64,000 bases of DNA from Lunularia cruciata (taxonomy: Eukaryota; Streptophyta; Marchantiopsida; Lunulariales; Lunulariaceae), in the NCBI GenBank assembly GCA_948567375.1, contig OX419759.1, positions 59,982,593 through 60,046,592 on the forward strand, written 5' to 3'. The translations under genes were made by a program, and so were the position numbers. The notes below the pieces were generated by a model that ran no database searches, was not told the DNA's origin, and saw only the letters and a program-made list of their open reading frames with translations. Shown here in pieces: positions 1 through 10,800 of this stretch. Numbering within the stretch: position 1 is the stretch's first letter; every line of letters begins with the position of its first letter.

Positions 1-400
1 GTCTAGATCTTGCTGCAAGAGCCCTCATCTCCCTAGCATGCATCCCTTTTGGAGAGTTACCTCTTGTAACAAAGTCCACAATCTCCTTGTACCCCATTGG
101 AACCTCTTGAGTGATTGAGATTGTCATGAGCTCCTCATCTGGTAAGGAATCATCCACTGGCTCATCTATATCATGATCATAGGCCCTGGATAACAAATCA
201 ATATTTGCATGTTTCTTCCTTGGCCTATCCTCAATGGTGTAGTCATACTCAAACAAGAGTATCATCCACCTTGCTAGCCTCACTTCCACATTAGGCTTGT
301 TGAAGATGTACTTCAAAGCCTTGTGATCCATGATAATGGTGGGTTTCCCTCCAATCAAGTAATGTCTAAACTTCTTGAGACCAAAGATCACTGCCAAACT
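1..400 (-). pseudogene. RNase H fragment of element A
   Basis: The minus strand from about 400 downward reads as the C-terminal half of a gypsy RNase H. It shows the segment HYLIGGKPTIIMDHKALKY, where the family has a TDH/TDHKPL-type motif, then an LARW motif, then DRPRKKHANIDLLSR, the usual HxxADxLSR-like end of this domain with altered residues. Reading into the tether to integrase continues to base 1. The protein would help degrade the RNA template during reverse transcription. It is only a fragment because the RT that should precede it is absent. Confidence 0.65.
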
Positions 401-491
401 TTTGGATTAGGAGCCATTTGGGTTCACTCCTTCCCACTTGCCCTCTATTGGCTCCCTCATAACCCCTTCTTCTATGATAAGTGGAATTTGG

Positions 492-532
492 GCAATTCCT
501 TTAGATGTGACCTCTTCCTCCACAACTTAAAC
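492..532 (-). pseudogene. Gag zinc knuckle of element A
   Basis: On the minus strand the codons spell a CX2CX4HX4C knuckle (cysteines in CLSC, histidine in GRGH, last cysteine in RNC). One stop lies just after the histidine. This type of nucleocapsid knuckle binds the element RNA. It lies only about 100 bases from RNase H, which marks the internal deletion. Confidence 0.6.
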
Positions 533-560
533 AATTTCTGTCATTTAAATTGTTGGTTGG

Positions 561-1407
561 TTAGCATCCTCTATATAGATACTTTTTATAACCCCTAGGT
601 CCTCTCTCTACATTCTGATCCACCACTCTCTTCTCCCATAGTTGCACTACATTGATCTTGAGATGTGGAAGTTGTTCTGTGATGGTTTGAAGTGGATCTT
701 TTGGTAGAAGTCCAAGAATCAGAGCAATTATTACTTGTGATGCAACCCTCACCACCAAAGTATTAGAAGTTCTACCATACTTGTAACCTTGAGGAGGAGA
801 CACAATCTCTTTTACCACCAAATCACTCTCACCTCCTTCCAAACTCTCCTCTATACAAATTGCAATCTTGATAGCTTCAACCTTGGAAGAAGGTTTCTCA
901 TATCTCACCTTGCTTCTAATCTGTGGTCTCAACCCTCCCGCAAAATTCTTGGTGAGCATGGCTCTTATGCCAATCTTAGTAATCTTCATATCATCCCCAC
1001 CCAACATTCTCAACATTCTCAACAGTCTCAACATTCCTCAACACTTTGTAAAATCTGGACTCTAGCTTCTCCACTCTTTCTACATAGACTCTCACTTTCT
1101 CTCCATCTCCTTGTTTGAGGAAGATAAACTCACTCATCAATCTCATAACTCTCATCTAGAAGAAAGTTCTCAATGAGTGATGAAATCAAACTCTCGCAAG
1201 TCTCTTCTTGCCCATTTCCCCTCTCTCTCTCTTTTGATATTCTAACTCATACCATGTAAGGGCTACATCCTCAAAGCAATTTGGTAATAATGAGACCAAC
1301 TCATTCTTCCTCCTCTCATTGTTTCTTATGCAAGCTCTCTTGAAGTCTCTCACAAAGGTCTCCACATCTTCTCCATCCACATCAAAGAAGACCAAAAGTT
1401 TTCCCAT
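561..1407 (-). pseudogene. Gag fragment of element A
   Basis: Two open stretches (1407-1186 and 1034-561) in different frames read as a gypsy gag. The first has a segment (DVETFVRDFKRAC, then FEDVALTWYE) resembling the retrotransposon gag domain, with the typical aromatic W-Y pair. The second has the KPSSKVEAIKIA segment followed by a basic, proline-containing linker towards the knuckle. The frame break between them shows that the gene is dead. Capsid role is inferred from family and position only. Confidence 0.5.
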
Positions 1408-2905
1408 CTTAGCCCCTCATTATCTTTCTTTTCTCTCAATCTTTTTTTCTTTTCTCTCACTCTATAACTAATAGAGTATGTACATGAATAACACCATTTG
1501 AGAATAATCCACCCCAGGGAGCACAAAAGGTTCAATTTGCTCCAAAATTTCTAAAGCAACATTAAATCCTAGAGTGCATATTAGTTGAACCTTCATGGAT
1601 AATTTATCCATAAGTTGAAAGATTATCTCTATCACTAATCTTGAGAACTAGCTGATGAAGGTGGTAGAATTTCTATAGCTTTACTAAGACTCTCTCCAAG
1701 ATCCTATACCAAAGTCTTCAAAAGTGTTGTTACTCCTTTACACTCATGTCCTTTTGGAAGTCCTTCCACTCCACAAACCTCACATGACTCCTTGGTCTTA
1801 GACCTCCCCCCTCCCAATCTTGCTAAAGAAGGTACAACATATAAACCAAGTCAAGTAAGCCTCTCCTTTCTTTCAATCTCTTGCTTTCAAAGGTCAATGT
1901 ACATGAATTTGCCTTATGTCTCTTCTCTCTACATAAAAAGCATTTAGACTTACTCTTTCTTGCATGTGGTGTATGCTTTTAGATCCTCTCAACCCTCTCT
2001 TCAAATTCTATTCTAAACTCTCTTTCCTCAAATCTATTCTTTTAATTACCTCAAAACCTTAGGAAACCTTACATAGCCTCAACTTCCACTCTTGGTGACT
2101 CTTCATGTTCCCAAAATGCGTATAAACACTCAAACATACTTTTGGTTGTTCTCACATTCCTCACGCATGAGATCTCTTCACAATGTCACACAATGCTCTC
2201 AATTGGTAAGTCATATTCCTTTGAAATTTTGTAAACTTGATTAAAACCCCAAGGCTTTCTCCACTACAAAATTCCACATCTTTTCATCAAGCTTTTTGGC
2301 CTATACATCTTTCTATTCAGCACATATATTTCAGATTTGGTCTACGCCCTTACTTAAAAACTCATAACTTTCTACGTAGGAATGATCTCTCTCTAATTCT
2401 TGGGCTAAAAGATAGAATGCTATGCACTAAATTTCTTTGGAAATTTTAATAATAATCTATTGAAAATTGAAGAAATGGCATACTCTATACAAATTTCCAA
2501 AGAGCATGCAATTTCATAAGCAGTTTACTCCATCAACTTTCAAGAATTCTAGCTTAATGCATGTACTAGCTCTCACAATAATTTCAAGTGTGATAATTTA
2601 AAGATAACCTAAACTATCATATTTAGAAATTTCAATTCCAGATCTTAAACTTGAGATTTACCCAAAATCATTGTAGTCTCTAAAATTTGCAATCCACCTC
2701 ATACAATCTCTCCAAATCCTCTCATGTGTACAAGATATACAATATCACCTCAAAGCAATCAAAATAAACTAGCAATAAGTCCAGCTCTCTCCTCCCTTAA
2801 TGTTCTCTCCAAGTGAGCTCTCATAGCCACCTTTTTTTCTAATATAGAATTGTACGTGGAATATTATCTTACCTTCTAGAGAGGTCCCAAAAATAGAACC
2901 AATAA

Positions 2906-3594
2906 TGTGAGCCAGCCTTCTCTCACTCAAAATGAACCTCTAATGGCTATTATGGTAGTGCACTATGGACTAAGAAGGCAAGGAACCCCAACACCATCAT
3001 ACTCCTCCAAGGTTAACACCCCAAGACTCAAATCGTTGCTCATTAGAGAACTCAATGAGAGAAAGATAATTGCAAATAAAAAGATGATGAGTATCTACTC
3101 ATCCCTAGTTTATATATTTGTGAAATAGTTACACACCAAAGTTACTAATTACTAGAGTAACTCAAGTTACTAAGCTAAAAGTGAAATAAAGTAAAAAAAC
3201 TAAAGAAATATCCATAGTCATGGGAATATTCTCTTAAGCATGTGATCTTATCTTGATCCAACCACTAAGTCAAGGATTCTTTCACATAGGTTATCCTTGG
3301 ACTAAAGAAAAATCCAAAACAAAAAGGCTTGTTGGTCCAAGAGTTCTCAACTCTTTCCTCAAAGCCAAACACTTAGGATTAATACCAAGTCAATACACTA
3401 GAATCCAAATAGTGATGCTCATCTTTTCCATTTCCTTTAAAGTAAGGTCTCCTTTATCTTAGTTATGACTAAATTAAGCTAATCATGACCAATGTAGAAC
3501 CATCATTTATCTCTATATAAATAATGTCTTTCAAGTACTTATAATACCAAACTAAATATCACAACAGTACATACATGCACAAATGGGTGTTATA
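2906..3594 (-). repeat. LTR of family A (5' LTR of element A)
   Basis: Reverse-complement match along its length to 19918-20600. In sense orientation it starts TATAACACCC (TGTAACACCC in the other copy) and ends GGCTCACA. A TATA box (TATATAAACTAG in the other copy, slightly changed here near 3105) sits at the same position in both. About 689 bp. Confidence 0.75.
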
Positions 3595-3802
3595 GGATTA
3601 CCAAACTTGATCTATGACATTGAACTCCATGTGCCAATGATGTGCATTTGCATACTATTTTTGTTGATCTTGGACGGTCTACAATCTATGCTTGGCAATC
3701 TCCAACCCTTATTGGATTCTAGAAACAAAAGTGTTGACAACATCAACCTTAGTACCCACAACATGGATCTTCATCAAGCTTGAAGGCATGAAAGGATGCT
3801 CT

Positions 3803-4687
3803 TCATACATGAAGAAGATGTGTGACATGTGTGGATGCATTTATTAAATTGTTGAAGGTGGATTCTACTAATGGTAGTAAAAGGTCCCACCTCTCTTGCT
3901 CATCTAAGGTGAAGCCCTGGAGCATGTCCTCAAGAGTGTGATTAACTTGCTTTGTTTGTTCATCTAATTTTAGATAGTAAGCCGTGGACTTGGCCAATTT
4001 GTTTTTGAGGATGCCAAGGTGTGTTCTCCAAAATAAACTAGTGAATTGAATGTCTCTATTGGTGATGAGAACTTGAGACATGCTATGGTGAGAAAAGATC
4101 ACATCTAAGTAGAATTGAGCTAATTGTGGAGCAATCACATCCTTGGTGTTAGGATACATATGAATCATTTTGCTGAGTCTATCAAAAAAGATTACAATGG
4201 AGTCAAATCTTGAGGTGATCTTGGGCAATTCACAAACCAAATCCATGCTTACATGTTCCCAATGTTGTGTAGGAGTAGGGAGGGGTTAAAGAAGTTTGAT
4301 AGGAGCTTGATTAGAAGCTTTATTTTGTTGATAGAGTAGGCAACTTTGAACATACTCTATCGCCTTTTTGCCTATCTTGGGCCAATAGTAATGCCATTTA
4401 ATTGCATCTAAGGTCTTGTCCACTCCAACATGGCCTAAAATAGTGAAATCATGACATTCTACTAGGATTATGGTTCTTATGTCTATAGTATCCGAGATCC
4501 ATAACTTACCATCATGAAAGGTGAGTCCTTGGGTATTGATTATGCCCTTAGATGATTGAGCTCCTAAAATTTGTGGGTTATTTTTTGTAGCAGCAAGAAT
4601 CCTTGGCCAAAATTCATCTTGACTTCTACCACCAGATTGTTTACCATAGGCATCCGAGTGAATGCATCTACAAGTTGCTTTTTGCAC
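3803..4687 (-). pseudogene. Integrase of element C
   Basis: Two open pieces. 4687-4286 carries the zinc-binding HHCC region (GHVGVDKTLDAIKWHYYWPK then CLLYQQNK, with one cysteine visible). 4246-3803 carries the catalytic core start (MDLVCELPK, DRLSKMIHMYP) and the second-aspartate region, here TNRDIQF. In the family the DDE integrase inserts the cDNA into the chromosome. The expected third catalytic residue region is poorly preserved, and the two pieces are in different frames. It is a decayed copy. Confidence 0.7.
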
Positions 4688-4740
4688 TCAACATATGTAA
4701 TCATCATGTTAAATTATTATCTCCACTCTACCCATCAAAT

Positions 4741-4938
4741 CTATATATGAGATAGATCTTTTTGGGTCTTGAGGTAGACTAGAGGTTTGTGGTTTGTCTC
4801 CACTACAAATGCCTTCTTGCCAATGTAGTGCTTCCAATGCTTGGTTGCATGAACAATTGTCAACTCTTCTTGTTCGGTGTGTGATAGTTGCATTCTACTA
4901 GTAATAGGTTTTGAGAGAAATATGCAATTGGGTGTCAT
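4741..4938 (-). pseudogene. RNase H fragment of element C
   Basis: The open stretch shows LSHTEQEELTIVHATKHW and then KAFVVETNHKPLVYL, matching the gypsy RNase H segments that normally read Y-x-E-E-L and TDHKPL. The TDH aspartate is replaced by N, so a catalytic residue is lost. It lies between the RT second half and integrase, as expected for element C. Confidence 0.65.
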
Positions 4939-5165
4939 CTATCATTCCATTCTTGCTATAGGACTGCTCTTATTGCAATGCTTGATGCATTTTTTGCCAT
5001 CTTGATTGGACATTTTGGGTCATAATATTTCAAGATTAGTGCACGTAGTAATGCATCTTTCAATTCCTAAAAGGCCAATTCTTGTGCAATTCCCTACATC
5101 CACTTCTTCACCTTGCCAAGCAATGTCGTGAGAGGTTGTGCAACCTTGGAGAAGTCCTTCACAAA

Positions 5166-5566
5166 TCAATGATAGAACCCCATCAATTCAAAGAAACTCT
5201 TGAGCTGAGTTTGATCTCTAGAGCACCACATTTTTTTAATGACCTTTATTTTATTTGTTAACACTTGGATACCTTTTGCACTTACTCTATACCCTAAGTA
5301 GTCTACTTCAAATTTTCCAAACTCACACTTTGAGATTTTGGCATACAATTAATTTTGTCATAGAATCTTAGGACTTCTTGTAGATGTTGCTTGTGCTCTA
5401 TCATCATCCTATTGTAGACTAAGATGTCATTAAGGAAAATGATAACAAATTTATCCAAGTATGGACAAAATATGTCATTCATCAAACTCATGAAAGTAGC
5501 TAGAGTGTTGATGAGACCAAATTGCATCACCAAGTACTCAAAGTAACCATACCTTGTTTGAAAGGC
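5166..5566 (-). pseudogene. RT second half of element C
   Basis: Reads [20 protein letters not shown] and then [10 protein letters not shown], the palm of a gypsy reverse transcriptase. The catalytic FxDD box is FLND here, so one of the two metal-binding aspartates is lost. A second open piece (5348-5166) continues with [17 protein letters not shown]. The N-terminal half lies at 11217-11549, on the other side of element B. Confidence 0.8.
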
Positions 5567-5571
5567 CATTT
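5567..5571. repeat. Target site duplication of element B (left copy)
   Basis: The 5 bases CATTT (AAATG on the element's sense strand) flank element B and recur at 11212-11216. Removing B and one copy restores the RT reading frame of element C. Confidence 0.9.
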
Positions 5572-5840
5572 TGTAACCAAGTCCGAGGAGAGAGACCAAA
5601 TCTGAGGAGAGAAATAAGAGAATGGAAATTCACATTGGGACACTTGAATGAAGGAAAACTCCGAATGCCTAGCATGAGCTTTGGCTTTGGTATTTATGGG
5701 TAGCATACAAGGCCCTTGAGAAGCTTCTCAAGAAGCTTCCTCAAGCCACTTTCTTAGAGTGCAAGCCAAGTTAACTAGGAAGCTTCTCAAGAAGCTTCCT
5801 TCTAGAAGCTGCCTACTTGGCGTACAAATTAAGCTAGTTA

Positions 5841-5858
5841 GAAGCTTCTAGAAGCTTC
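5841..5858. promoter_or_regulatory. Four-unit heat-shock-element array in LTR-B
   Basis: GAAGCTTCTAGAAGCTTC is four alternating nGAAn/nTTCn units in perfect 5-bp register, the consensus bound by heat shock factor trimers. Function is inferred from the motif only. Confidence 0.5.
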
Positions 5859-5917
5859 CTTCTAGAAGCTATTTACTTGAGGTGCAAGCTAAGCTAGTCG
5901 AGAAGCTTCCTAGATAC

Positions 5918-5930
5918 TTCTAGAATATTC
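5918..5930. promoter_or_regulatory. Three-unit heat-shock element in the LTR-B 3' copy
   Basis: TTCTAGAATATTC matches nTTCnnGAAnnTTCn exactly. The same motif is conserved at 11129-11141 and in the degenerate LTR-B at 33420-33432. Confidence 0.5.
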
Positions 5931-6069
5931 TAGGCTACTTTGTCTTATGTGCTACTTCATAAGCCCGACTAATTTTGTCGCTTAACTCCATATTGTTACA
6001 TATTCTCCTGCCGCTAGTTGGTGACATCCTCGTTGCCAATGAAGCTTCGAATTCCTAGATGGCCGTCTG

Positions 6070-6215
6070 TGCATTTTGGAGGTGAGAAAGAGGTTCCCAA
6101 GTGGCATCATGAAGGGGATGCCCTTTCCAAAGGACCTTGTACTCTGTATGTTGGTGACGGCCTCATTGAATATGGCAACACGCAAGGATATGATCAACTT
6201 TGTACTCCTCATGAT
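6070..6215 (-). pseudogene. Chromodomain of element B
   Basis: The minus strand reads YKVDHILACCH, a stop, and then TEYKVLWKGHPLHDATWEPL. This is the conserved chromodomain pattern with aromatic cage positions (Y, W and W of WKG and TWEP). In chromoviruses this domain, C-terminal to integrase, binds methylated histone tails and directs integration. One internal stop shows decay. Its place between the integrase C-terminus and the 3' LTR is the expected one. Confidence 0.75.
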
Positions 6216-6342
6216 CATTGATAGGGACAGGAAGAAGTGGAGGTTGGACTCAAGAGGAAAAGGAAGAGGGGTTAGGAACAAAGGGTTTCAACTTGGAAAC
6301 ATGAAAGATAGGATGAATACGCATGTTACAAGGCAAGGCAAG

Positions 6343-6579
6343 TCAATAAGCAACATGAGAGACAACTTGGGTGATATCAAAGGGTCCTATCCAATTAAGG
6401 GCAAGTTTATGAACTTGGGTATCAAGTGTGAGAGGGAGGTTACTAGAGGATAGCATGACTTTATCACCAACTTCAAAGGTGAGATCACGACGATGGTGGT
6501 CAGCATATTGTTTTTGGCAATTCTGAGCAACAAGGAGGTGAGACTTGGCTTGTTGGAGAGATTGGGATATAGTGGTCAA
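6343..6579 (-). pseudogene. Integrase C-terminal region of element B
   Basis: Reads QKQYADHHRRDLTFEVGDKV and later NWIGPFDI, the typical post-core region and GPY/F-like module of gypsy integrases. It lies downstream of the core at 6895-7818 in a different frame. The stretch between (6580-6894) also looks integrase-derived but is broken. Confidence 0.7.
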
Positions 6580-6894
6580 GAATGTGGAAGTATGAGGAAC
6601 TTGAGATGGAGGGGAAGCAAGAAGAGAATCTGGAACAAGCGGATCTTGGCCAAAATTGAGAAAGAAAGGAGAGAATCCAATGCTTGCCTATTTGGAATTG
6701 TTGTAGGCAAATTCTACAACGGCAAGACATTCATCCCAATTGGTATGGTGGACATTGACAAAGGCACGCAACACATCCTCCAATGTATGATTTGCACTTT
6801 TGGTTTGTCCATCAGTTTGAGGATGATAGGCCATGGACAAAGCAAGCTTGGTGCCAAGTATCTGAAAGAGTGCTTGCCAAAACTTCTCGATAAA

Positions 6895-7818
6895 TCAAGG
6901 ATCACGGTCAAAGATGAGTACATGTGGCATCCCATGATGCTTAAAGACATTGTCAAAGTAGATTTGTGCTAAGGTTGGAGCATCCACGGTATCACAGGTT
7001 GGTACCAAGTGGATTTGCTTACTAAGCTTATCCACAAACACCACAATGGCGATGTGTCCTTGTTTTGTCTTTGGCAAGGATGTGATGAGATCCAAGCTCA
7101 CATGCTCCCAACAAGCTGATGGAATGGCAAGCGGTTGAAGGAGTCCACTCGGCTTTTGGTTGCTGGTCTTGTTATGTTGACAGCTCTCACACAATTGGAC
7201 AAATTCTTGAACATCTCGTGTCATGTTGGGCCACCACCATTGACCTTGGAGGGTACCCAAGGTCTTGTCCACAGCCATGTGACCAGCGATGGGTAAATCA
7301 TGGGCTTCTTGAAGGCACACAAGTTGAAGATCACCTTTGGTGGGAACATAGATCCGGTCTGCATGGAATAGAAGGCCTTCCTTGAAGGAGAAGGTGTTGT
7401 ACTCCTTGTCACTTGTTGTTAGACGACCATGTACCATTTGGAAGAAGGGATCTTGTTGTAGAGCTAACCAAAACTCATTATGGATCTTGGGGTCAATTGA
7501 CACCATCGTAATTGCTGCCATGATGAGAGGAAGAGACTTCAAATCAGGTCGTCGTGATGGAGCATCAAGGATGACATGGAACCGACCTGGTTTGTACTCA
7601 AGTTTGATGTCAAACAATTGGAGTTGCTCTTCCCATTGATGGTGTCTATTCTTCATGTGCTCCAGGTGTAATGTCTGCAACAATGGCTTGTGATCAGTTT
7701 GCATGATCACTTGTTTCCCCAAGAGATAATGCCTCCATACCTTGGTGGCATATACCATTGCAAGTTGTTCCCGATCTTGAGAGTAATTTCTTTCAGCTGT
7801 ATATAGTTGGGAAGACAC
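6895..7818 (-). pseudogene. RNase H-integrase segment of element B
   Basis: A 307-codon open stretch. Residues 1-95 are RNase H (SQDREQLAMVYATKVWRHYL, MQTDHKPLL, YKPGRFHVILDAPSR; the usual NxxADALSR aspartate region is altered). Then comes the integrase zinc module (GHMAVDKTLGTLQGQWWWP, LCESCQH) and the core start with the first catalytic aspartate in HVSLDLI, ending at IFDRDP next to the second. Integrase joins cDNA ends to the target. The frame breaks right after the second catalytic aspartate region. Confidence 0.85.
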
Positions 7819-7995
7819 AAAGGCAATGGGATGTAGTCCATCTAGGAATTCCTATTGCAACACAACTCCAATTGCAAAGTTAGAAGCATCAAAATCAACC
7901 ACACAAGGTAGTTGAGGATCATATGGTTGAAGAATGGGTCTTGAAGACATCATATGTTTCAACTTTTAGAATGCTTCTTCATGCTTGGTGTTCCA

Positions 7996-8829
7996 CTAGA
8001 ATCTCGAGTTCTTTCCCAAGAGGTCAGTCAATGGTGCAGCCACATGAACATAATAATGGATGAACCGCCGGTAAAAACTGGCCAATCCATTGAATGCCCG
8101 TACTTTTGTAGCATCCTTCGGGGTAGGCCAATTAGTAATGGCCTTGATCTTCTCTTCTTCCATCTTGATCCCCTCTGAGGAGATCTTATGACCCAAGAAG
8201 GTAACCTCCTCTCTGCCAAAAGGTACACTTCGACTTCTTGTAGTAAAATTTCCATTGTCGTAGTCGTCTTAGGACTTCTCGCACATGATTCACATGTTCT
8301 GCCTCTGTCTTGCTATAGATTAAGATAGCATCCAAGAACACCACCACTGATTGATCCAATAGTCCATCCAACACCCAATGCATCTGATCCATGAAGACTA
8401 TTGGAGCATTAATGAGTCCAAAAGGTAAAACTCTCCACTCGAAATGCCTATACCTTGTGCGAAAGGCAATCTTTTGCACATCCTTTCTATCAATAGGAAT
8501 TTGCCAATAGCCGCTGCAAAGATCCAACTTGGAAAAGTAACGTGCTCTACTTAGTTGATCAAGCAAGTCATCGATCCGAGGCAAGGGATATGCTTCTTCA
8601 CGGTTTGCTTATTGAGCCCACAATAATCAATACAAAAACGAAGTTCTCCATCCTTCTTTGGAACAAATATTACCAATGCTCCCCAAGGAGAGGTACTATG
8701 TTGTATGAAGTCCTTCTCCAACAACTCTATAAGTGTTGTTCGCAACTCCTCCAACTCCTTTGGTGAGAGCCGATAGATTGGTCTACTCACTGGAGTACTC
8801 CCTGGCAATAACTCGATCTTGAAGGGCAT
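7996..8829 (-). pseudogene. Reverse transcriptase of element B (active site altered)
   Basis: Three overlapping open pieces (8829-8551, 8584-8186, 8196-7996) make up the gypsy [19 protein letters not shown], then FSKLDLCSGYWQIPI, then LPFGLINAP, then the catalytic box VVFLDAILIYS, then the thumb GHKISSEGIKM and FNGLASFYRRFI. The catalytic pair should be DD but is DA. Together with two frame changes this predicts no polymerase activity. It follows protease and precedes RNase H in normal order. Confidence 0.9.
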
Positions 8830-9219
8830 ACCTCAATCGGAGGGTAATCCCTTTGGCAGATCATCCAGAAACACATCCGCAAACTCCTTAACTATCTGAT
8901 CAACCATTACTTGATGAGGCTCTCGGTCCTCCACAGATTGGTCTTGTGCAATCGGCTTGATCCACACCAAAAATACAGACTTATCTTCCTTTAAAGCTTG
9001 CTCTATGGCTACTTTACTAACAAACTTCCCTTCTAGAGACTCATCTCTCTTCCAAGCCTGCTCCATGGTTGCCTTCTTGGCAAACTTCCCATCTTGGGAC
9101 TCCACTTCCTTCAAGGTTTGCTCTATGGCTACCTTCTCAGCAAACTTCCCATCTTGGGACTAACTATTCTTAGGTGTCTTACTCAGAGGTGCCAGACAAC
9201 CTAATCAAAAATTCCTTCC

Positions 9220-9597
9220 TTAGTGTTGTACTTGAATTTGGTGTCGGATCCAATCAAATTGAACCTTATGACGTTCAAGCCAAGGCAGACCCAAAATGAT
9301 ATCATAGTGTAGAGGTGCCACTACAAACCTCATACACTCCAAATACTCCTTCCCAATCTTGAAGGTAACAGGATGCGAGGTGCGGAATGCAGAACTCTTT
9401 CTACCATCCGCCATCATTAAACTACTTCCAATCACTGGCTTGATAGGAATGCCCAATTCCTTTGCTACTTGCATAGACATGCAATTCTTTGAACTTCCAA
9501 AATCAACCAAAATCCTAAAACCCTGATTAGATATCATACCTTGCAAGTGAAGCAAACTTGCATAGGTCAAGCCTTCAATCCCATTGGAACTAATCAA
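9220..9597 (-). pseudogene. Aspartic protease of element B
   Basis: The retropepsin active-site segment is ILVDFGSSKNCM (usual form VDSGST), followed about 60 residues later by YDIILGLPWLERHKVQFDW, the second conserved strand of these proteases. The catalytic D and G are present. In the family it cleaves the Gag-Pol polyprotein. It ends close to the RT region, in a different frame from the zinc knuckle upstream. Confidence 0.8.
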
Positions 9598-9623
9598 GCT
9601 CCAAGTAGGCGGCTCAAAATTTC

Positions 9624-9839
9624 CTACTGGGATTCCTCATTTCCTTGATCCTTCCGCTCCACAACCTCCACTTGGGCAACTTGTCGAGGTCGTCCATTCT
9701 TGAGTGGACATTCAGCAATGCAATGCACCAACTGGCAACAATAAAAACAACCACCATTTTGTTGTAGTTTCTCCCTATCTATTGTGCCAAGTGGTCTTTG
9801 TTGAATTGCATCAATCTCCATTAGTGCTGGCTCCTCCAC
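9624..9839 (-). pseudogene. Gag zinc knuckle of element B
   Basis: CX2CX4HX4C knuckle (CFYC, H in LVHC, C in AEC) followed by a basic linker. It is the nucleocapsid region between gag and protease. Confidence 0.75.
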
Positions 9840-10001
9840 TTGTGTGTAGTGTATTGGTAGGCTTTGTGGAGGTCGAGGTCAAGACCAAGTTGTTGCCACC
9901 AAGGAATCAAAACATTCGGCCAATCGCATAGCTTCCTCCAAGTGTTGCGGCTCTTGCATGGTTACCTCTAATTTGGTTCTCGCCTTCAAGCCCCTCACAA
10001 A

Positions 10002-10546
10002 TCAATCCAAAGCTTCACCTTCCAATATATCTGGAATTTGCATGATGGTGTTTTGGAACTGCGTGATGTAACTTCTTATAGAGCCAATCTGTTTCAACTC
10101 TGCTAACTTATCCCATGCAGCTCGTGTGGCATTTAAAGCTTGGAACCAACCAATTATTGCGCTCTTGAATTCTGCCCATGTCAAGATTGGTGTAACCATT
10201 TGTCGTTTAGCTTGCTCCACTTGGAATCTCCACCATAGCTTTGCTACTCCATCCTCTTGGCTAGAAGCCAAGAGAATCTTATTTTGCTTGTCTTGTAGAT
10301 TGATAGCTTCAAAATAAAGTTCACAATCAAACACAAAATTCTCCACCGCACTCGGGAGATTCTTGCCTTCAAATACCATGGGTTTAGGGAATCTGATCCA
10401 ATCTTTTCCTTCTCAGATTGGTACTCTCTCCACCTGCTCTTGTTGTTGAAGATCTTGTTCATCCAACAATCAAGTAAGGTGCTTGATTTGTTATTGCATA
10501 GCAAGGATAACATCAGGTATTGCCGCCATGGTTGCTCCTCTATCAC
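10002..10546 (-). pseudogene. Gag (capsid region) of element B
   Basis: 10379-10002 reads as a retrotransposon gag domain: FDCELYFEAINLQDKQ, then GVAKLWWRFQV, then LTWAEFKSAIIGWFQ, then DKLAELKQIGSIRSYITQFQ. These are the characteristic aromatic and charged positions of gypsy capsid proteins. Upstream sequence to 10546 in another frame probably encodes the N-terminus. The frame change shows that it is no longer intact. Confidence 0.75.
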
Positions 10547-10784
10547 ATTACTCCCAATCTATCTAATTTATTAACACATAGAAACAACACGTCCACCATT
10601 CTCCATAAGTTACAATTGGAAGCACCAAGGGTTCCTCAGATATGGTGATCATATGTAGAAAATCTTGTCCAAAGTGCGAGGTGATGAACTGTGTGAAATG
10701 ATGCTTGGGTAGTATTTGGACGTGAAAATCCCAATGGTTCGATGGAAGTGGATTTGGTGGTCCATAAATTCCATCCATCCCATT

Positions 10785-10799
10785 CCTGCTCTGATACCA
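10785..10799 (-). other. Primer binding site of element B
   Basis: In sense orientation TGGTATCAGAGCAGG lies one base inside the 5' LTR. The first 12 bases match the complement of the plant initiator-Met tRNA 3' end. Confidence 0.85.
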
Positions 10800-10800
10800 A

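Larger units (their letters stand above)
1..3594 (-). mobile_element. Ty3/gypsy element A, internally deleted, runs off the left edge
   Basis: Read on the minus strand the order is LTR (3594-2906), gag (about 1407-561), a gag zinc knuckle (532-492) and then RNase H (about 400-1). Protease and most of RT, which should lie between knuckle and RNase H, are missing, so an internal deletion joined them within about 100 bases. The right end abuts the integrase 3' end of element C at 3595, which fits insertion of A into C. The other end lies outside the window, so a target duplication cannot be checked. Several stops and frameshifts make it non-coding. Confidence 0.75.
5572..6000 (-). repeat. 3' LTR of element B
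   Basis: Aligns with 10801-11211. It is longer mainly because a short segment near its end (CTCTCCTC-GGA-TTGGT) is duplicated at 5572-5610. It contains many AAGCTT-centred palindromes and a TATTTATA-like box near 5690. The polypurine stretch GCGGCAGGAGAATA precedes it in sense orientation (6014-6001). Confidence 0.85.

Noticed and set aside
6018-6972. Long plus-strand open frames over element B (6076-6453, 6493-6972)
   Set aside because: They are antisense to the integrase and chromodomain region of element B and carry no motif of their own.
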